From Cognatishimia sp. 1_MG-2023 (GTDB lineage Bacteria; Pseudomonadota; Alphaproteobacteria; Rhodobacterales; Rhodobacteraceae), in the NCBI RefSeq assembly GCF_030548175.1, contig NZ_JAUORX010000006.1:1-64000 (forward strand): DNA of 64,000 bases, given 5' to 3'. A program made the translations under genes and the position numbers. Below are positions 28,201 to 36,141 of the stretch, in pieces. Every line of letters begins with the position of its first letter. Position 1 is the stretch's first letter. Below the pieces are notes generated by a model. It ran no database searches. It was not told the DNA's origin and saw only the letters and a program-made list of their open reading frames with translations.

Positions 28201-28646
28201 TGATAGGCGCCCCGGTCACGCGGCAGTGCGATCCAATCCACTGAACTGTCCTGCAAGATCAATCGGCACCCTATAATGAGCTTGGGCAAAATGATCGTAT
28301 CAGGCTTGGTGAGCCCCCCCCCTTGATCACTGACCTGCCGTGACGAGCTGTCTATGCGCTGCTGAGATCGTATCTTCACACTGCCCTGCGTTTCACGTTT
28401 CAACGCCTTCAGCGCTGACCAAGCCCGCACCACACCTGCCAAAGAATTGCTGTCTGTAATGGCAATGGCCGACAGCCCCAGTTCCGCGGCACGCACCACC
28501 AATTCCTCTGGGTGCGATGCTCCAGTCAGAAAGGTGAAGTTTGTGGTGACGCACAGTTCGGCGTACTCCTGCGCCTGCATACGGGTTTCCAGCATGCCCC
28601 GCCTGAAAGCCTCGACAGGGCGATGGATGCGATTGATCTCGATCAT
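25263..28646 (-). CDS. dnaE2: Error-prone DNA polymerase (DnaE2, mutasome polymerase)
   Basis: An 1127-aa C-family polymerase. The N-terminal PHP domain begins after LCVTTNFTFLTGASHPEEL; the palm has the catalytic Asp pair in PDIDVDFEHERREEVIQW (about residue 435); a HhH/finger region contains GRGSAANSILCYLLG; and an OB-fold near the end reads VCGLVITRQRPGTASGVIFL. With ImuB (and normally ImuA) it copies past DNA damage in the SOS response, causing mutations. The ATG at 28646 overlaps the imuB stop as ATGA, so the longer frame to 28700 is rejected. No frameshift or stop is seen in this gene. Confidence 0.94.
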   Translation of the reverse strand: MIEINRIHRPVEAFRRGMLETRMQAQEYAELCVTTNFTFLTGASHPEELVVRAAELGLSAIAITDSNSLAGVVRAWSALKALKRETQGSVKIRSQQRIDSSSRQVSDQGGGLTKPDTIILPKLIIGCRLILQDSSVDWIALPRDRGAYQRLTRLLTLGKRRAEKGKCLLYRKDLFPACKGMILIGLPQGDLADATADIRTLVRHFPGHVFLGAAPRYDGSDQAYLNACAQAAQRASAPMVAVGDVLMHRAARRQLADVLTCMREHITIDQIGTRALPNGERRLKAGLDMARVFHNHPAALRRTLEIADRCSFDLGDLSYDYPHEETESETPMERLERLAREGLQRRYSGPPPERALELMAKELAVVQELNFPAYFLTVHDIVHFAKSKGILCQGRGSAANSILCYLLGITDVSPNMIAMVFERFVSKYRGEPPDIDVDFEHERREEVIQWIYQKYGRHRAGLCATVIHFRTRAAIREVGKVMGLSQDVTAGLSSQIWGMTNGGVDLDRIRELGLDPNDRRLMQTIRLIGEIIGFPRHLSQHVGGFVITRGRLDELAPIENAAMEDRTVICWDKDDIDALGILKVDVLGLGMLSCIRKAFALMQKHDNISHSIASVPQGDTSTYDMLCRADAIGVFQVESRAQMNFLPRMRPREFYDLVIEVAIVRPGPIQGDMVQPYIRRRNGQESAEPFGPALEEVTKRTLGVPLFQEQALRIAEVGAGFTPEEADHLRRSLASFRRMGTIGKHRDKFIAGMLDNGYSKDVAERCFGQIEGFADYGFPESHAAAFAMLAYVSAWLKCHHPGIFACALLNSQPMGFYAPAQIVRDVREHGVETRSICVNHSEWDNTLERRPDGALALRLGFRQIKGLKEEDAGWIVAARGNGYPDPEALWLRAGLRPDVLTRLAEADAFADMGLTRRDALWQVKAIQSPKPLPLFNDPIDGENIQEPQVHLPIMQLGEEVVEDYVSTCLTLRAHPMELLRPSFPGLTAHASLSEVPLGRYSVCGLVITRQRPGTASGVIFLTLEDETGVSNIVVWRNVYERFRRIVMGARLLRVTGYLQREGIVVHLIAQDIQDMSHTLFELGHPAPEALTTEGPRADDTPKQSRHPTRAMHPRDQAKRLFPSRDFH

Positions 28647-30121
28647 GCAAACTCTCCCTGTACAAACCAGCCGGGGTTTTGTGGCGTATAGAATAGCCAC
28701 AATCTGCGCCCCTCACGCGTTTCCACCCGCCAGTAATCGCGCAGGCCGGAGCGCCAATTGTCATCCTCAAGCCACCATTCCGGGGCAATGCGCTCAGGCC
28801 CGGTGGCGCGACCTGTGGTGAGCGACATCCGACGCCAGCGAAAGCGCATAGGGGGCCGCAAGCCTGTTCCGGCAATCGGTTCTGGGGGGAACAGAGCGAC
28901 CGGACGCGGGTGTCTGCTAATCCAACTACCTGCCGACTCCGAATACGCAGCAGGTGCAACGACAAAGCTGCGTTCGGGAAAATGGCTGTCAGCGGGTAGG
29001 AACCGCTGGATGTTCTCCAACCCGATCCGCGTGCCAAGTCGTGAGATCAGATCATCCAGCTTGCCCTTTTCACCACCTGAAACATGGCTGATCTGCTGCA
29101 CTGGCAGGGCCTCTACCTGTGTGGCTTCCAGCCGTAGTTGATCAATGCCAAACCCTGCATCAACCTCGCTCAACCCTCGTTCAAAGAGCGGCAGGATGCG
29201 CTGTGGGTCGCGTAAAGGACGCGCCAGCCGAAGGTCGACCTGTTGCTGCCCCTGATCCACCCGACGCAGTGTTATGCAGAGGTTCCGCGCACCTACTTCC
29301 TGCGTTTTCAATTTCGCACAGAGCTGAACAAGCAGCCGCTCGGCCACAGCCATCACGTCAGACAGCAGGCCGATCGGTTCTGGCAAGGTCATGCGCACCG
29401 CATAATGTGGCGGCTCAGCCTGTGGTGAAATATCCTCAGGCTGTGTGCCCACAGCCTGATCCAAACGCAGCAAAAGACCGGGGCCAAACCGGCGGGTCAG
29501 CGGCGCACGCCCGGCCCCTGCCAAGTCGCCAATACTGCGCAATCCCAGACGTTGTAACGTGACGGATATACTGTCTTCGAGCCGCAAGGCCGCGACCGGT
29601 AGGGGCGCTAGCGTGGCCAGAGCCTCACCACTGGGGGCAACGCCCTCACCATAATGTGCCAAAGCCCAAGCTGCCCCACGCGTATCTGCAAGACCTATCT
29701 GTGCCGAAATTCCGGCGCGCATCAGGCGCAGGCGCATATCGGCCAGCATGGCCGTCTCTCCGTCAAACAGATGCGCCGAGCCGGTAATATCCATCACCAG
29801 CCCATCCTCGCCCTCAAGCCCAACCCATGGGCCGTAGCGTGTTGCCCAGCGACGGAGCGTCTGCAAGAAACGCTGGTCTTGCTCAGGTTGCGCCACCTGG
29901 CTTTGCAGGTTTGGACAAAAAGCCCGCGCATCCGCATAGGGCATCCCGTGATGCAGACCTTGTTGTGTGGCGGCGGCATTCAGGCAGTAAATCCGGTTGG
30001 CATTTTTCTGCTTCAGCGTCAGGGCAAAAGGCCCCTCAATTTGCCACTGGCGTAAAACCCGGTCACTTGCGAGCCGAGGGAACCATAGTGAAACGACGCG
30101 ACGTTGTATTCCATTGAACAT
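28643..30121 (-). CDS. imuB: ImuB, Y-family-like polymerase adaptor
   Basis: A 492-aa DinB/UmuC-like protein starting MFNGIQRRVVSLWFPRLASD. In this family the polymerase active-site acids are lost and the protein instead joins DnaE2 to the sliding clamp. Seen: LVMDITGSAHLFDGE (palm), LRLEDSISVTLQRLGLRSIG (helix-hairpin-helix), and a possible clamp-binding QVEALPV near residue 345. The C-terminus ends in LFYTPQNPGWFVQGEFA, as expected for ImuB. A GTG at 30130 is an alternative start. The gene overlaps the imuA pseudogene by 59 bases and dnaE2 by four. A GAAC-N7-GAAC sequence lies just upstream. Confidence 0.92.
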   Translation of the reverse strand: MFNGIQRRVVSLWFPRLASDRVLRQWQIEGPFALTLKQKNANRIYCLNAAATQQGLHHGMPYADARAFCPNLQSQVAQPEQDQRFLQTLRRWATRYGPWVGLEGEDGLVMDITGSAHLFDGETAMLADMRLRLMRAGISAQIGLADTRGAAWALAHYGEGVAPSGEALATLAPLPVAALRLEDSISVTLQRLGLRSIGDLAGAGRAPLTRRFGPGLLLRLDQAVGTQPEDISPQAEPPHYAVRMTLPEPIGLLSDVMAVAERLLVQLCAKLKTQEVGARNLCITLRRVDQGQQQVDLRLARPLRDPQRILPLFERGLSEVDAGFGIDQLRLEATQVEALPVQQISHVSGGEKGKLDDLISRLGTRIGLENIQRFLPADSHFPERSFVVAPAAYSESAGSWISRHPRPVALFPPEPIAGTGLRPPMRFRWRRMSLTTGRATGPERIAPEWWLEDDNWRSGLRDYWRVETREGRRLWLFYTPQNPGWFVQGEFA

Positions 30122-30611
30122 GCCAGGCACCCAATGTTCCCGATTTGTTCACAATAAACTCCCATTGCTGCAGAGTCGAGTCTTCGGGGGAGAACACAGG
30201 GGTGCAGCGCCAACGCGTTTCCGCCGCATTACTGCCCATTCCTTCGGGAATAATTGCCAAACCCGTGGACTGCCCATCCCGCGCAGCCAACTGCAATCGC
30301 CGCCCTTTGGTCAAGCCAAAAGGCTTATTCAGCGACATGACAATTAGCGACACAGCACCAGACCGCAAGGCCTCTTCGGCAACTGCAAACGTCTCGGATT
30401 GATTGCCTGTGTTACAGACCGTCAGTGCCGCAGGCTTCACAAAATCGGCAAATCCAGTTGGATTGATTTATGTCGTATCCCAGTTTTCACGGATCCACAT
30501 CCGTATGGCCACCCAATTGCGCCGCAAGCGCAAAGGCACACACATATGCGCCCGCCCCACAAACCTCATGTGTGCGGGAAGTGGCAGGCAGAAAAAATGG
30601 AATCCCGGCAT
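30063..30611 (-). pseudogene. imuA: imuA, disrupted by two frameshifts and a nonsense codon
   Basis: Three frames together rebuild one ImuA-like protein. A likely start MPGFHFF (ATG at 30609-30611) joins, after one missing base in the T6 run at 30593-30598, to LPATSRTHEVCGAGAYVCAF and ALAAQLGGHT. One extra base at 30500 shifts the frame; removing it gives HTVWIRENWDTT. A TAA at 30468-30470 then stands where the related proteins have a sense codon (CAA or GAA fits), followed by INPTGFADFVKPAALTV and an intact C-terminal half ending in MVPSARK (stop at 30063). HEVCG, the WIRENW segment and EEALRSGAVSLIV are ImuA hallmarks. The intact C-terminal 125-134 codons could still be translated, but no ribosome site precedes them. 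Confidence 0.85.
30136..30150 (-). promoter_or_regulatory. Possible LexA (SOS) box upstream of imuB
   Basis: On the minus strand this reads GAAC-AAATCGG-GAAC, the direct-repeat LexA motif of alphaproteobacteria (equivalent to GTTC-N7-GTTC). It lies 14 bases upstream of the imuB ATG, inside the imuA remnant. Eight fixed bases would match by chance about twice in a window of this size, so position is the main support. Confidence 0.4.
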
Positions 30612-30928
30612 TTTACATGGATAGAATGTAGCGAGAAACACCAAAATCACACAATACCGGGCCTTGGTGCAGCCGCAGCTAAAGCTCACTTTGTCCGCAT
30701 AGCCGCTCCTAACCCAATCGCTCTCGCCCATAGCCAACCCACCCCCCTTCATCTTTCCCAAAAATACTCTGGGGGAATTGGCCATCCCGTCAGGGGGGCC
30801 AAGGGGGCAAAGCCCCACACAAGCTCAAACGTACGCTTCAACCCGTGAATCGTACGAATTTCCACCTTACCCAAATAAAAACAAAGCGTTCGCCGCTCAT
30901 GCAACCGTTTCGCGGCGAAACCTATGGA
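30612..30928. other. Intergenic region between dnaE and the imuA remnant
   Basis: No gene is supported here. It holds dispersed repeat copy D (30748-30816) and about 135 bases before the imuA remnant that should carry the cassette promoter; no GTTC-N7-GTTC box or clear -35/-10 pair was found in it. An open frame on the minus strand (to 30818) only reads the repeat and the wrong frame of imuA. Confidence 0.6.
30748..30816 (-). repeat. Dispersed hairpin-core repeat, copy D (variant)
   Basis: The core is CTTCATCTTTCCCAAAAATA then CTCTGGGGG (30748-30776), a divergent form of the shared core. It is followed by GGGGC-AAA-GCCCC (30804-30816), the same hairpin type as in copy C. Confidence 0.65.
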
Positions 30929-33900
30929 TTAGTAATCCTCAATCGCCATGATACCCGGCAGCGATTTGATCGCGCCTTTGATCTGCGGGTTGATCGGGAA
31001 TTCGACACCCACGTCGATCTCCACCTCCCCCGGCAATTCTGGGTTCATCAGGTTAAACACGACAGGACCCCGAGGGCCTTTTTTCACCGCCTCGCGCGCG
31101 CCATTCAGCACGTTGGCAATATTGGTAAGTGCCTCTGGAGTCTCAACAAAAATCCGCAACCCGGCCGTGCCCGCATCCGCGACAATCGTATCAATCGGCC
31201 CAATGGATTTCGCCAGTAGTTTTAACTGATCGGACTCCATCGTCGCCTCAACGGTCACAACCACTTTTGATCCGGTCTCCAGATGCTCGCGGCACTTTTC
31301 CAAGGTTTCCGAGAAAATCGTAATCTCATACGCCCCTGTCGGATCAGACAGCTGCGCAAAGGCAAATCTATTACCCCGCGCAGACTTCCGCTCTTGCCGT
31401 CCCGAAACCCGCCCAGCCAATTTCGCAACACAAGGCCCACCCCGCGCACGATCCGTCAGCTCGTCCAACGTCATGATTTTCTTACGTTTTAACGCAGGCA
31501 TGTAATCTTCTAGCGGGTGCCCAGACAGGAAGAAACCAATCGCTTTGGCCTCTTCATCCAGCTTCTCCGCAGGCAACCAATCCGCTGCTTTGCTCAGGCG
31601 AGGCTCGGGCAAATCATCCCCCGCTTCACCAAACAAAGACACCTGACTGCTTTCTTTCTGCTCGTGAATGGCGGCAGAGTAATTCACCAAACCTTCAAGA
31701 CTTTCAAAGACCTTACGGCGGTTTTTATCCAACTCGTCAAACGCCCCAGAGCGCGCCAGCATCTCAAGTGGACGTTTCCCAACACGCTTCAAATTCACAC
31801 GCCGCGCAAAATCAAACAGGGTCGCAAAGGGCTTATCAACCCCATCCACCTTGCGCCCTTCGGTCACAAGCGTCATCGCCTCGACACCCACGTTTTTCAG
31901 CGCGCCCAGCGCATAGATCAACTTGCCGTCGCGCACCGTGAACATCGCTTCAGAGCGGTTCACGCAAGGCGGAACATAAGGTAATTTCAGGTGTTTCTTC
32001 ACTTCTTCGAAGTAAACCGCCAGCTTATCCGTCAAATGGATATCGCAGTTCATCACGCCGCCCATGAACTCAACCGGGTGGTTCGCTTTCAGCCAACCCG
32101 TTTGATAGGACACCACAGCATATGCCGCTGCGTGGGATTTGTTAAAGCCGTAGTTTGCGAATTTCTCCAGCAAGTCAAAGACTTCGCTGGCTTTTTTCGC
32201 AGGCACGCCATTTTCAGCTGCGCCCTTTTCAAACTTTGGACGCTCCGCATCCATCGCTTCTTTGATCTTTTTACCCATCGCACGGCGCAACAGGTCAGCC
32301 CCGCCAAGCGAGTATCCCGCCATGACCTGTGCAATCTGCATAACCTGTTCTTGGTAAACAATAATGCCCTGTGTTTCGGCCAAGATGTGGTCGATCAACG
32401 GATGAACGGATTCAATCTCTTTCAATCCGTTTTTGACCTCGCAATAGGTCGGAATATTCTCCATCGGGCCCGGACGATACAGCGCCACAAGCGCAACGAT
32501 GTCTTCGATACAGGTCGGCTTCATGCGCTTCAGCGCATCCATCATACCGCTGGATTCCACCTGAAACACAGCAACGGTTTTGGCCGCTGCATACAGCTTG
32601 TAGGTTGCCTCATCATCCAATGGAATAAGGTTGATTTCGTTTTCCGCACCGGGCGGCGGCTCGTACAATCGCGTGCCGTCCTGCGCGATGTGAATATCGC
32701 GGCCTTCGCCTTTGATCAGGTCAATCGCGCTTTGGATCACGGTCAGGGTCTTTAGACCCAAAAAGTCGAACTTCACCAAGCCTGCTTGTTCAACCCATTT
32801 CATGTTGAACTGCGTCGCTGGCATGTCAGATCGTGGATCCTGATACAGCGGCACCAGCGCATCCAGCGGCCGATCCCCAATCACAACACCTGCCGCGTGG
32901 GTCGAGGCGTTTCGCAACAATCCCTCGACCTGCTGACCATAGGTCAAAAGCCGGTCCACAACCTCTTCGTTCCGCGCCTCTTCACGCAAGCGCGGCTCGT
33001 CTTTCAACGCCTTCTCAATCGAAACAGGCTTCACGCCTTCGACCGGGATCATTTTAGACAGACGATCCACCTGCCCATAAGGCATCTGCAAAACACGCCC
33101 AATGTCGCGCACCGCAGCCTTTGACAGCAGCGCACCAAAGGTGATGATCTGCCCCACCTTGTCGCGACCATATTTTTCCTGAACGTATTTAATCACCTCT
33201 TCCCGGCGGTCCATGCAAAAGTCGATGTCAAAGTCAGGCATCGAAACACGTTCTGGATTTAGGAACCGTTCAAACAGCAGCGAATAGCGCAGCGGATCAA
33301 GGTCGGTAATCGTCAGCGCATAGGCCACCAAAGACCCCGCACCAGAACCACGGCCCGGTCCCACAGGAATGCCTTGGTCTTTGCCCCATTGGATAAAGTC
33401 CGCAACGATCAAGAAATAGCCCGGAAACCCCATGCCTTCGATGATGTCGAGCTCAAAGTCCAAGCGCGCTTGATACTCTTCCAAGGTCACTGCATGCGGA
33501 ATAACCGCCAGACGTTTCTGCAAGCCTTCGTTCGCAATGCGGCGCAGTTCTGCAACCTCGTCGTCCGCAAACTTCGGCAAGATGGGATCACGGCGGTAGG
33601 TCGCAAAGGCGCAGCGCTTGGCGATTTCAACTGTGTTTTCAATCGCCTCAGGTAAATCGGCAAATAGCGTGATCATCTCTTGCGGTGATTTGAAGTAATG
33701 CTGCGCCGTCAATCGGCGTCGTCCTTCCGCCTGATCCACATAGGCGCCTTCGGAAATACAGATCAGCGCGTCATGCGCTTCGTACATCTCTGTTTTAGGG
33801 AAATAGACGTCATTGGTCGCGACCAGCGGGATGTCCATTGCATAGGCCATCTCGATAAAGCCGCGCTCGCTGAGACGCTCTGCTTCTGGCTTGCCATCCT

Positions 33901-34447
33901 CGCCGGGGTGACGTTGCAATTCGACATAAAGCCGGTCGTCATAGATCTCTTTGAACCGTCGCATCATGGTTTCGGCAGCCGGGCGTTGCCCATCACGCAG
34001 CATCCGGCCCATTGGCCCATCCGGCCCACCCGTCAAACAGATCAAACCGCTGGAATACTTCTCCAGTTCCTCCAACCTGACCTGCGGCAGCTGACCGCCC
34101 TTGTCGATATACAGACAAGAGTTCAACTTCATCAGGTTTTCATAGCCCTCTTCGCGCTGGCTCAGCAGCACAATCGGCGCTGGCGGTGGGGCCTGAGTAC
34201 GCCCTGACGGATCATCATGCGGCATCTGCACATCAACCTGACAGCCCACAATCGGCTGAATACCCGCCCCTTCGGCTGTGACAGAAAACTCCAAAGCCGC
34301 AAACATGTTGTTTGTATCGGTAATCGCGACGGCTGGCATATCCATATCGGTACACATGCCGGGCAGTTTCTTTGTCCGAATGGCCCCTTCTAGCAAAGAG
34401 TATTCCGTATGGACGCGCAGGTGAATGAATCGGGGATCAGTGCTCAT
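30929..34447 (-). CDS. dnaE: DNA polymerase III alpha subunit
   Basis: The 1172-aa replicative polymerase. It opens with FIHLRVHTEYSLLEGAIRT (PHP domain), carries the catalytic PDFDIDFCMDRREEV (about residue 400), GRGSGAGSLVAYALTITD (about 360), the clamp and tau-binding C-terminal region, a helix-hairpin-helix (LDKNRRKVFESLEGLV region) and an OB-fold (AGRVSGRQERKSARGNRFAF, about 1000). Length fits the family. It is separate from the dnaE2 cassette, which follows 317 bases downstream on the same strand beyond a dispersed repeat. Confidence 0.98.
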   Translation of the reverse strand: MSTDPRFIHLRVHTEYSLLEGAIRTKKLPGMCTDMDMPAVAITDTNNMFAALEFSVTAEGAGIQPIVGCQVDVQMPHDDPSGRTQAPPPAPIVLLSQREEGYENLMKLNSCLYIDKGGQLPQVRLEELEKYSSGLICLTGGPDGPMGRMLRDGQRPAAETMMRRFKEIYDDRLYVELQRHPGEDGKPEAERLSERGFIEMAYAMDIPLVATNDVYFPKTEMYEAHDALICISEGAYVDQAEGRRRLTAQHYFKSPQEMITLFADLPEAIENTVEIAKRCAFATYRRDPILPKFADDEVAELRRIANEGLQKRLAVIPHAVTLEEYQARLDFELDIIEGMGFPGYFLIVADFIQWGKDQGIPVGPGRGSGAGSLVAYALTITDLDPLRYSLLFERFLNPERVSMPDFDIDFCMDRREEVIKYVQEKYGRDKVGQIITFGALLSKAAVRDIGRVLQMPYGQVDRLSKMIPVEGVKPVSIEKALKDEPRLREEARNEEVVDRLLTYGQQVEGLLRNASTHAAGVVIGDRPLDALVPLYQDPRSDMPATQFNMKWVEQAGLVKFDFLGLKTLTVIQSAIDLIKGEGRDIHIAQDGTRLYEPPPGAENEINLIPLDDEATYKLYAAAKTVAVFQVESSGMMDALKRMKPTCIEDIVALVALYRPGPMENIPTYCEVKNGLKEIESVHPLIDHILAETQGIIVYQEQVMQIAQVMAGYSLGGADLLRRAMGKKIKEAMDAERPKFEKGAAENGVPAKKASEVFDLLEKFANYGFNKSHAAAYAVVSYQTGWLKANHPVEFMGGVMNCDIHLTDKLAVYFEEVKKHLKLPYVPPCVNRSEAMFTVRDGKLIYALGALKNVGVEAMTLVTEGRKVDGVDKPFATLFDFARRVNLKRVGKRPLEMLARSGAFDELDKNRRKVFESLEGLVNYSAAIHEQKESSQVSLFGEAGDDLPEPRLSKAADWLPAEKLDEEAKAIGFFLSGHPLEDYMPALKRKKIMTLDELTDRARGGPCVAKLAGRVSGRQERKSARGNRFAFAQLSDPTGAYEITIFSETLEKCREHLETGSKVVVTVEATMESDQLKLLAKSIGPIDTIVADAGTAGLRIFVETPEALTNIANVLNGAREAVKKGPRGPVVFNLMNPELPGEVEIDVGVEFPINPQIKGAIKSLPGIMAIEDY

Positions 34448-34779
34448 GTAGGTAAGCTAACTTAGCCAGCCCTCCGATTAAATGATTCCTAACGGGCAAT
34501 GTGCTGAATTCTTAATCGGGGTTTGTCAGGCAAGACTTTCATGAATTTCCGAACAATGCACCAAAGTATACTGAAATTCCCGGCAATTGGTGGGGGTTAA
34601 CATGAAAGCACTGCATAATCGAATATTCACCTCAACCGCTCTAACCCTAAGTTTTCCTTGCCAGAACGCCCAAGCCTTCCCTATCCTCACTATAGAAATG
34701 CGGGGAGCCGCGTCCTTTCTACGTCGCATCGAGAGGACGCACAGATGGCACATCTTTGGTAAGGCGACAGGTTTCAAAT
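34448..34779. other. Divergent promoter region between dnaE and xdhA
   Basis: 332 bases without a supported gene. TATACT at 34567-34572 could be a -10 element for the rightward xdh operon. A 77-codon frame opens at 34601 after a G-run and overlaps the xdhA start, but its product resembles nothing and is not called. GAGAGG at 34729-34734 precedes a five-codon frame (34745-34762) just before xdhA. Confidence 0.5.
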
Positions 34780-36141
34780 ATGGAAATCACGTTTCTTCTG
34801 AACGGAGAGACCGTGGCCCTAACAAACGTTAAGCCCACAACCACACTACTGGATTGGTTGCGCGAAGAGCGTGGCCTAACTGGCACCAAAGAAGGCTGCA
34901 ACGAAGGCGATTGTGGCGCCTGCTCTGTTGTGGTGCAGGATGTTGATGGGCAAAAGGCGCTGAACTCCTGCATCCTGTTTCTGCCGCAGCTAAATGGCAA
35001 AGCAGTGCGCACAGTCGAAGGGCTATCAGCCCAAGATGGCACGCTGCACCCTGTTCAAGATGCAATGATCAAGCATCACGGCAGCCAATGCGGATTTTGC
35101 ACCCCCGGTTTCATCGCCAGCATGGCGTCCGCCCACGCCAATGGCGCGACGGATTACGACAATCAATTGGCAGGCAACCTGTGCCGTTGTACAGGCTACG
35201 CACCGATCATTCGCGCGGCGGAAGAGGCCTCTGCAGAACCTGTCCCAGATTGGATCAAAGACGAGCTGCCGCCATCTCCCGAAGCCACTTCAATGCAGCC
35301 CGTAAGCAGTGATGCTTTAGCGCGCTTATATGCGAAGATGCCCGAGGCGACCCTTGTGGCTGGCGCAACCGATGTTGGTCTATGGGTCACGAAATCCTTG
35401 CGTGACCTAAAACCTGTGATCTTTCTCAACCGTTGCGCAGATTTGACCGAAGTCGAAATCACCGAAGACGCGATCAACATTGGCGCGATGGTGAATATGA
35501 ATACCCTGCGCGAGGTGCTCACCCCCTATTTCCCCAGCTACGCTGAAATGCTGCGCCGATATGCCAGTACACAGGTGCGTAACGCGGCTACGCTTGGCGG
35601 CAACATCGCCAATGGATCGCCGATTGGGGACAATCCGCCCGCGTTGATTGCCCTAAATGCCACGCTAAACCTGCGCCTTGGCGACCGGCGTCGCAGCCTG
35701 CCGATAGAGGATTTCTTTATCGCCTATGGCAAACAAGACAGGCTTGATGGCGAGTTTGTGGAAAGCATCTCGATCCCGAAACAGCCGGATCGCCTAAAGG
35801 TTTACAAAATCTCCAAACGCTTCGATCAGGACATTTCTGCCGTTTTGGGCGCGTTCAATATCACCGTTGAAGACGGCAAAATCGCCGCCGCCCGCATCGC
35901 CTTTGGCGGAATGGCCGCAACGCCAAAACGCGCGCGCCACGTCGAAGATGCTTTGATTGGCAAGGCGTGGAACGAAGAAACCATCGCCAACGCATGGAAA
36001 GCTTGGGAGCAAGATTTCACACCGATGAGTGACATGCGCGCCTCTGCCGACTACCGACTAGAAATCGCTCGCAATTTATTGACGCGCTATTACCTAGAAG
36101 ACCTTGGTGCGCAGACATCCGTGTTGGAGGTGCAGCCATGA
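34780..36141 (+). CDS. xdhA: Xanthine dehydrogenase small subunit (FeS and FAD)
   Basis: A 453-aa subunit that passes electrons from the molybdenum site to NAD+. Two [2Fe-2S] clusters are visible: the ferredoxin-type site GCNEGDCGACSV (Cys 40, 45, 48, plus one about 68) and the helical site SQCGFCTPGF (about 105) with NLCRCTGYAPI (about 140). From about residue 185 an FAD-binding domain (TLVAGATDVGLWVTKSL; ATLGGNIANGSPIGD) and a CO-dehydrogenase-type C-terminal domain follow. The frame extends to 34756, but MEITFLLNG is the natural start. It is the first gene of the purine operon and overlaps xdhB by four bases. Confidence 0.95.
   Translation: MEITFLLNGETVALTNVKPTTTLLDWLREERGLTGTKEGCNEGDCGACSVVVQDVDGQKALNSCILFLPQLNGKAVRTVEGLSAQDGTLHPVQDAMIKHHGSQCGFCTPGFIASMASAHANGATDYDNQLAGNLCRCTGYAPIIRAAEEASAEPVPDWIKDELPPSPEATSMQPVSSDALARLYAKMPEATLVAGATDVGLWVTKSLRDLKPVIFLNRCADLTEVEITEDAINIGAMVNMNTLREVLTPYFPSYAEMLRRYASTQVRNAATLGGNIANGSPIGDNPPALIALNATLNLRLGDRRRSLPIEDFFIAYGKQDRLDGEFVESISIPKQPDRLKVYKISKRFDQDISAVLGAFNITVEDGKIAAARIAFGGMAATPKRARHVEDALIGKAWNEETIANAWKAWEQDFTPMSDMRASADYRLEIARNLLTRYYLEDLGAQTSVLEVQP

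Noticed and set aside
30468-30818. 116-codon minus-strand frame upstream of the imuA remnant
   Set aside because: Its first part is repeat copy D and its last part reads the wrong frame of imuA, apart from the WIRENW segment.
34745-34762. Five-codon frame (MAHLW) with GAGAGG upstream, just before xdhA
   Set aside because: Too short to support; could be a regulatory mini-ORF, but nothing beyond the ribosome-site-like sequence argues for it.
34601-34832. Possible 77-aa leader gene before xdhA with a G-run upstream
   Set aside because: It overlaps the xdhA start, resembles no protein and has no signal of selection that I can see.
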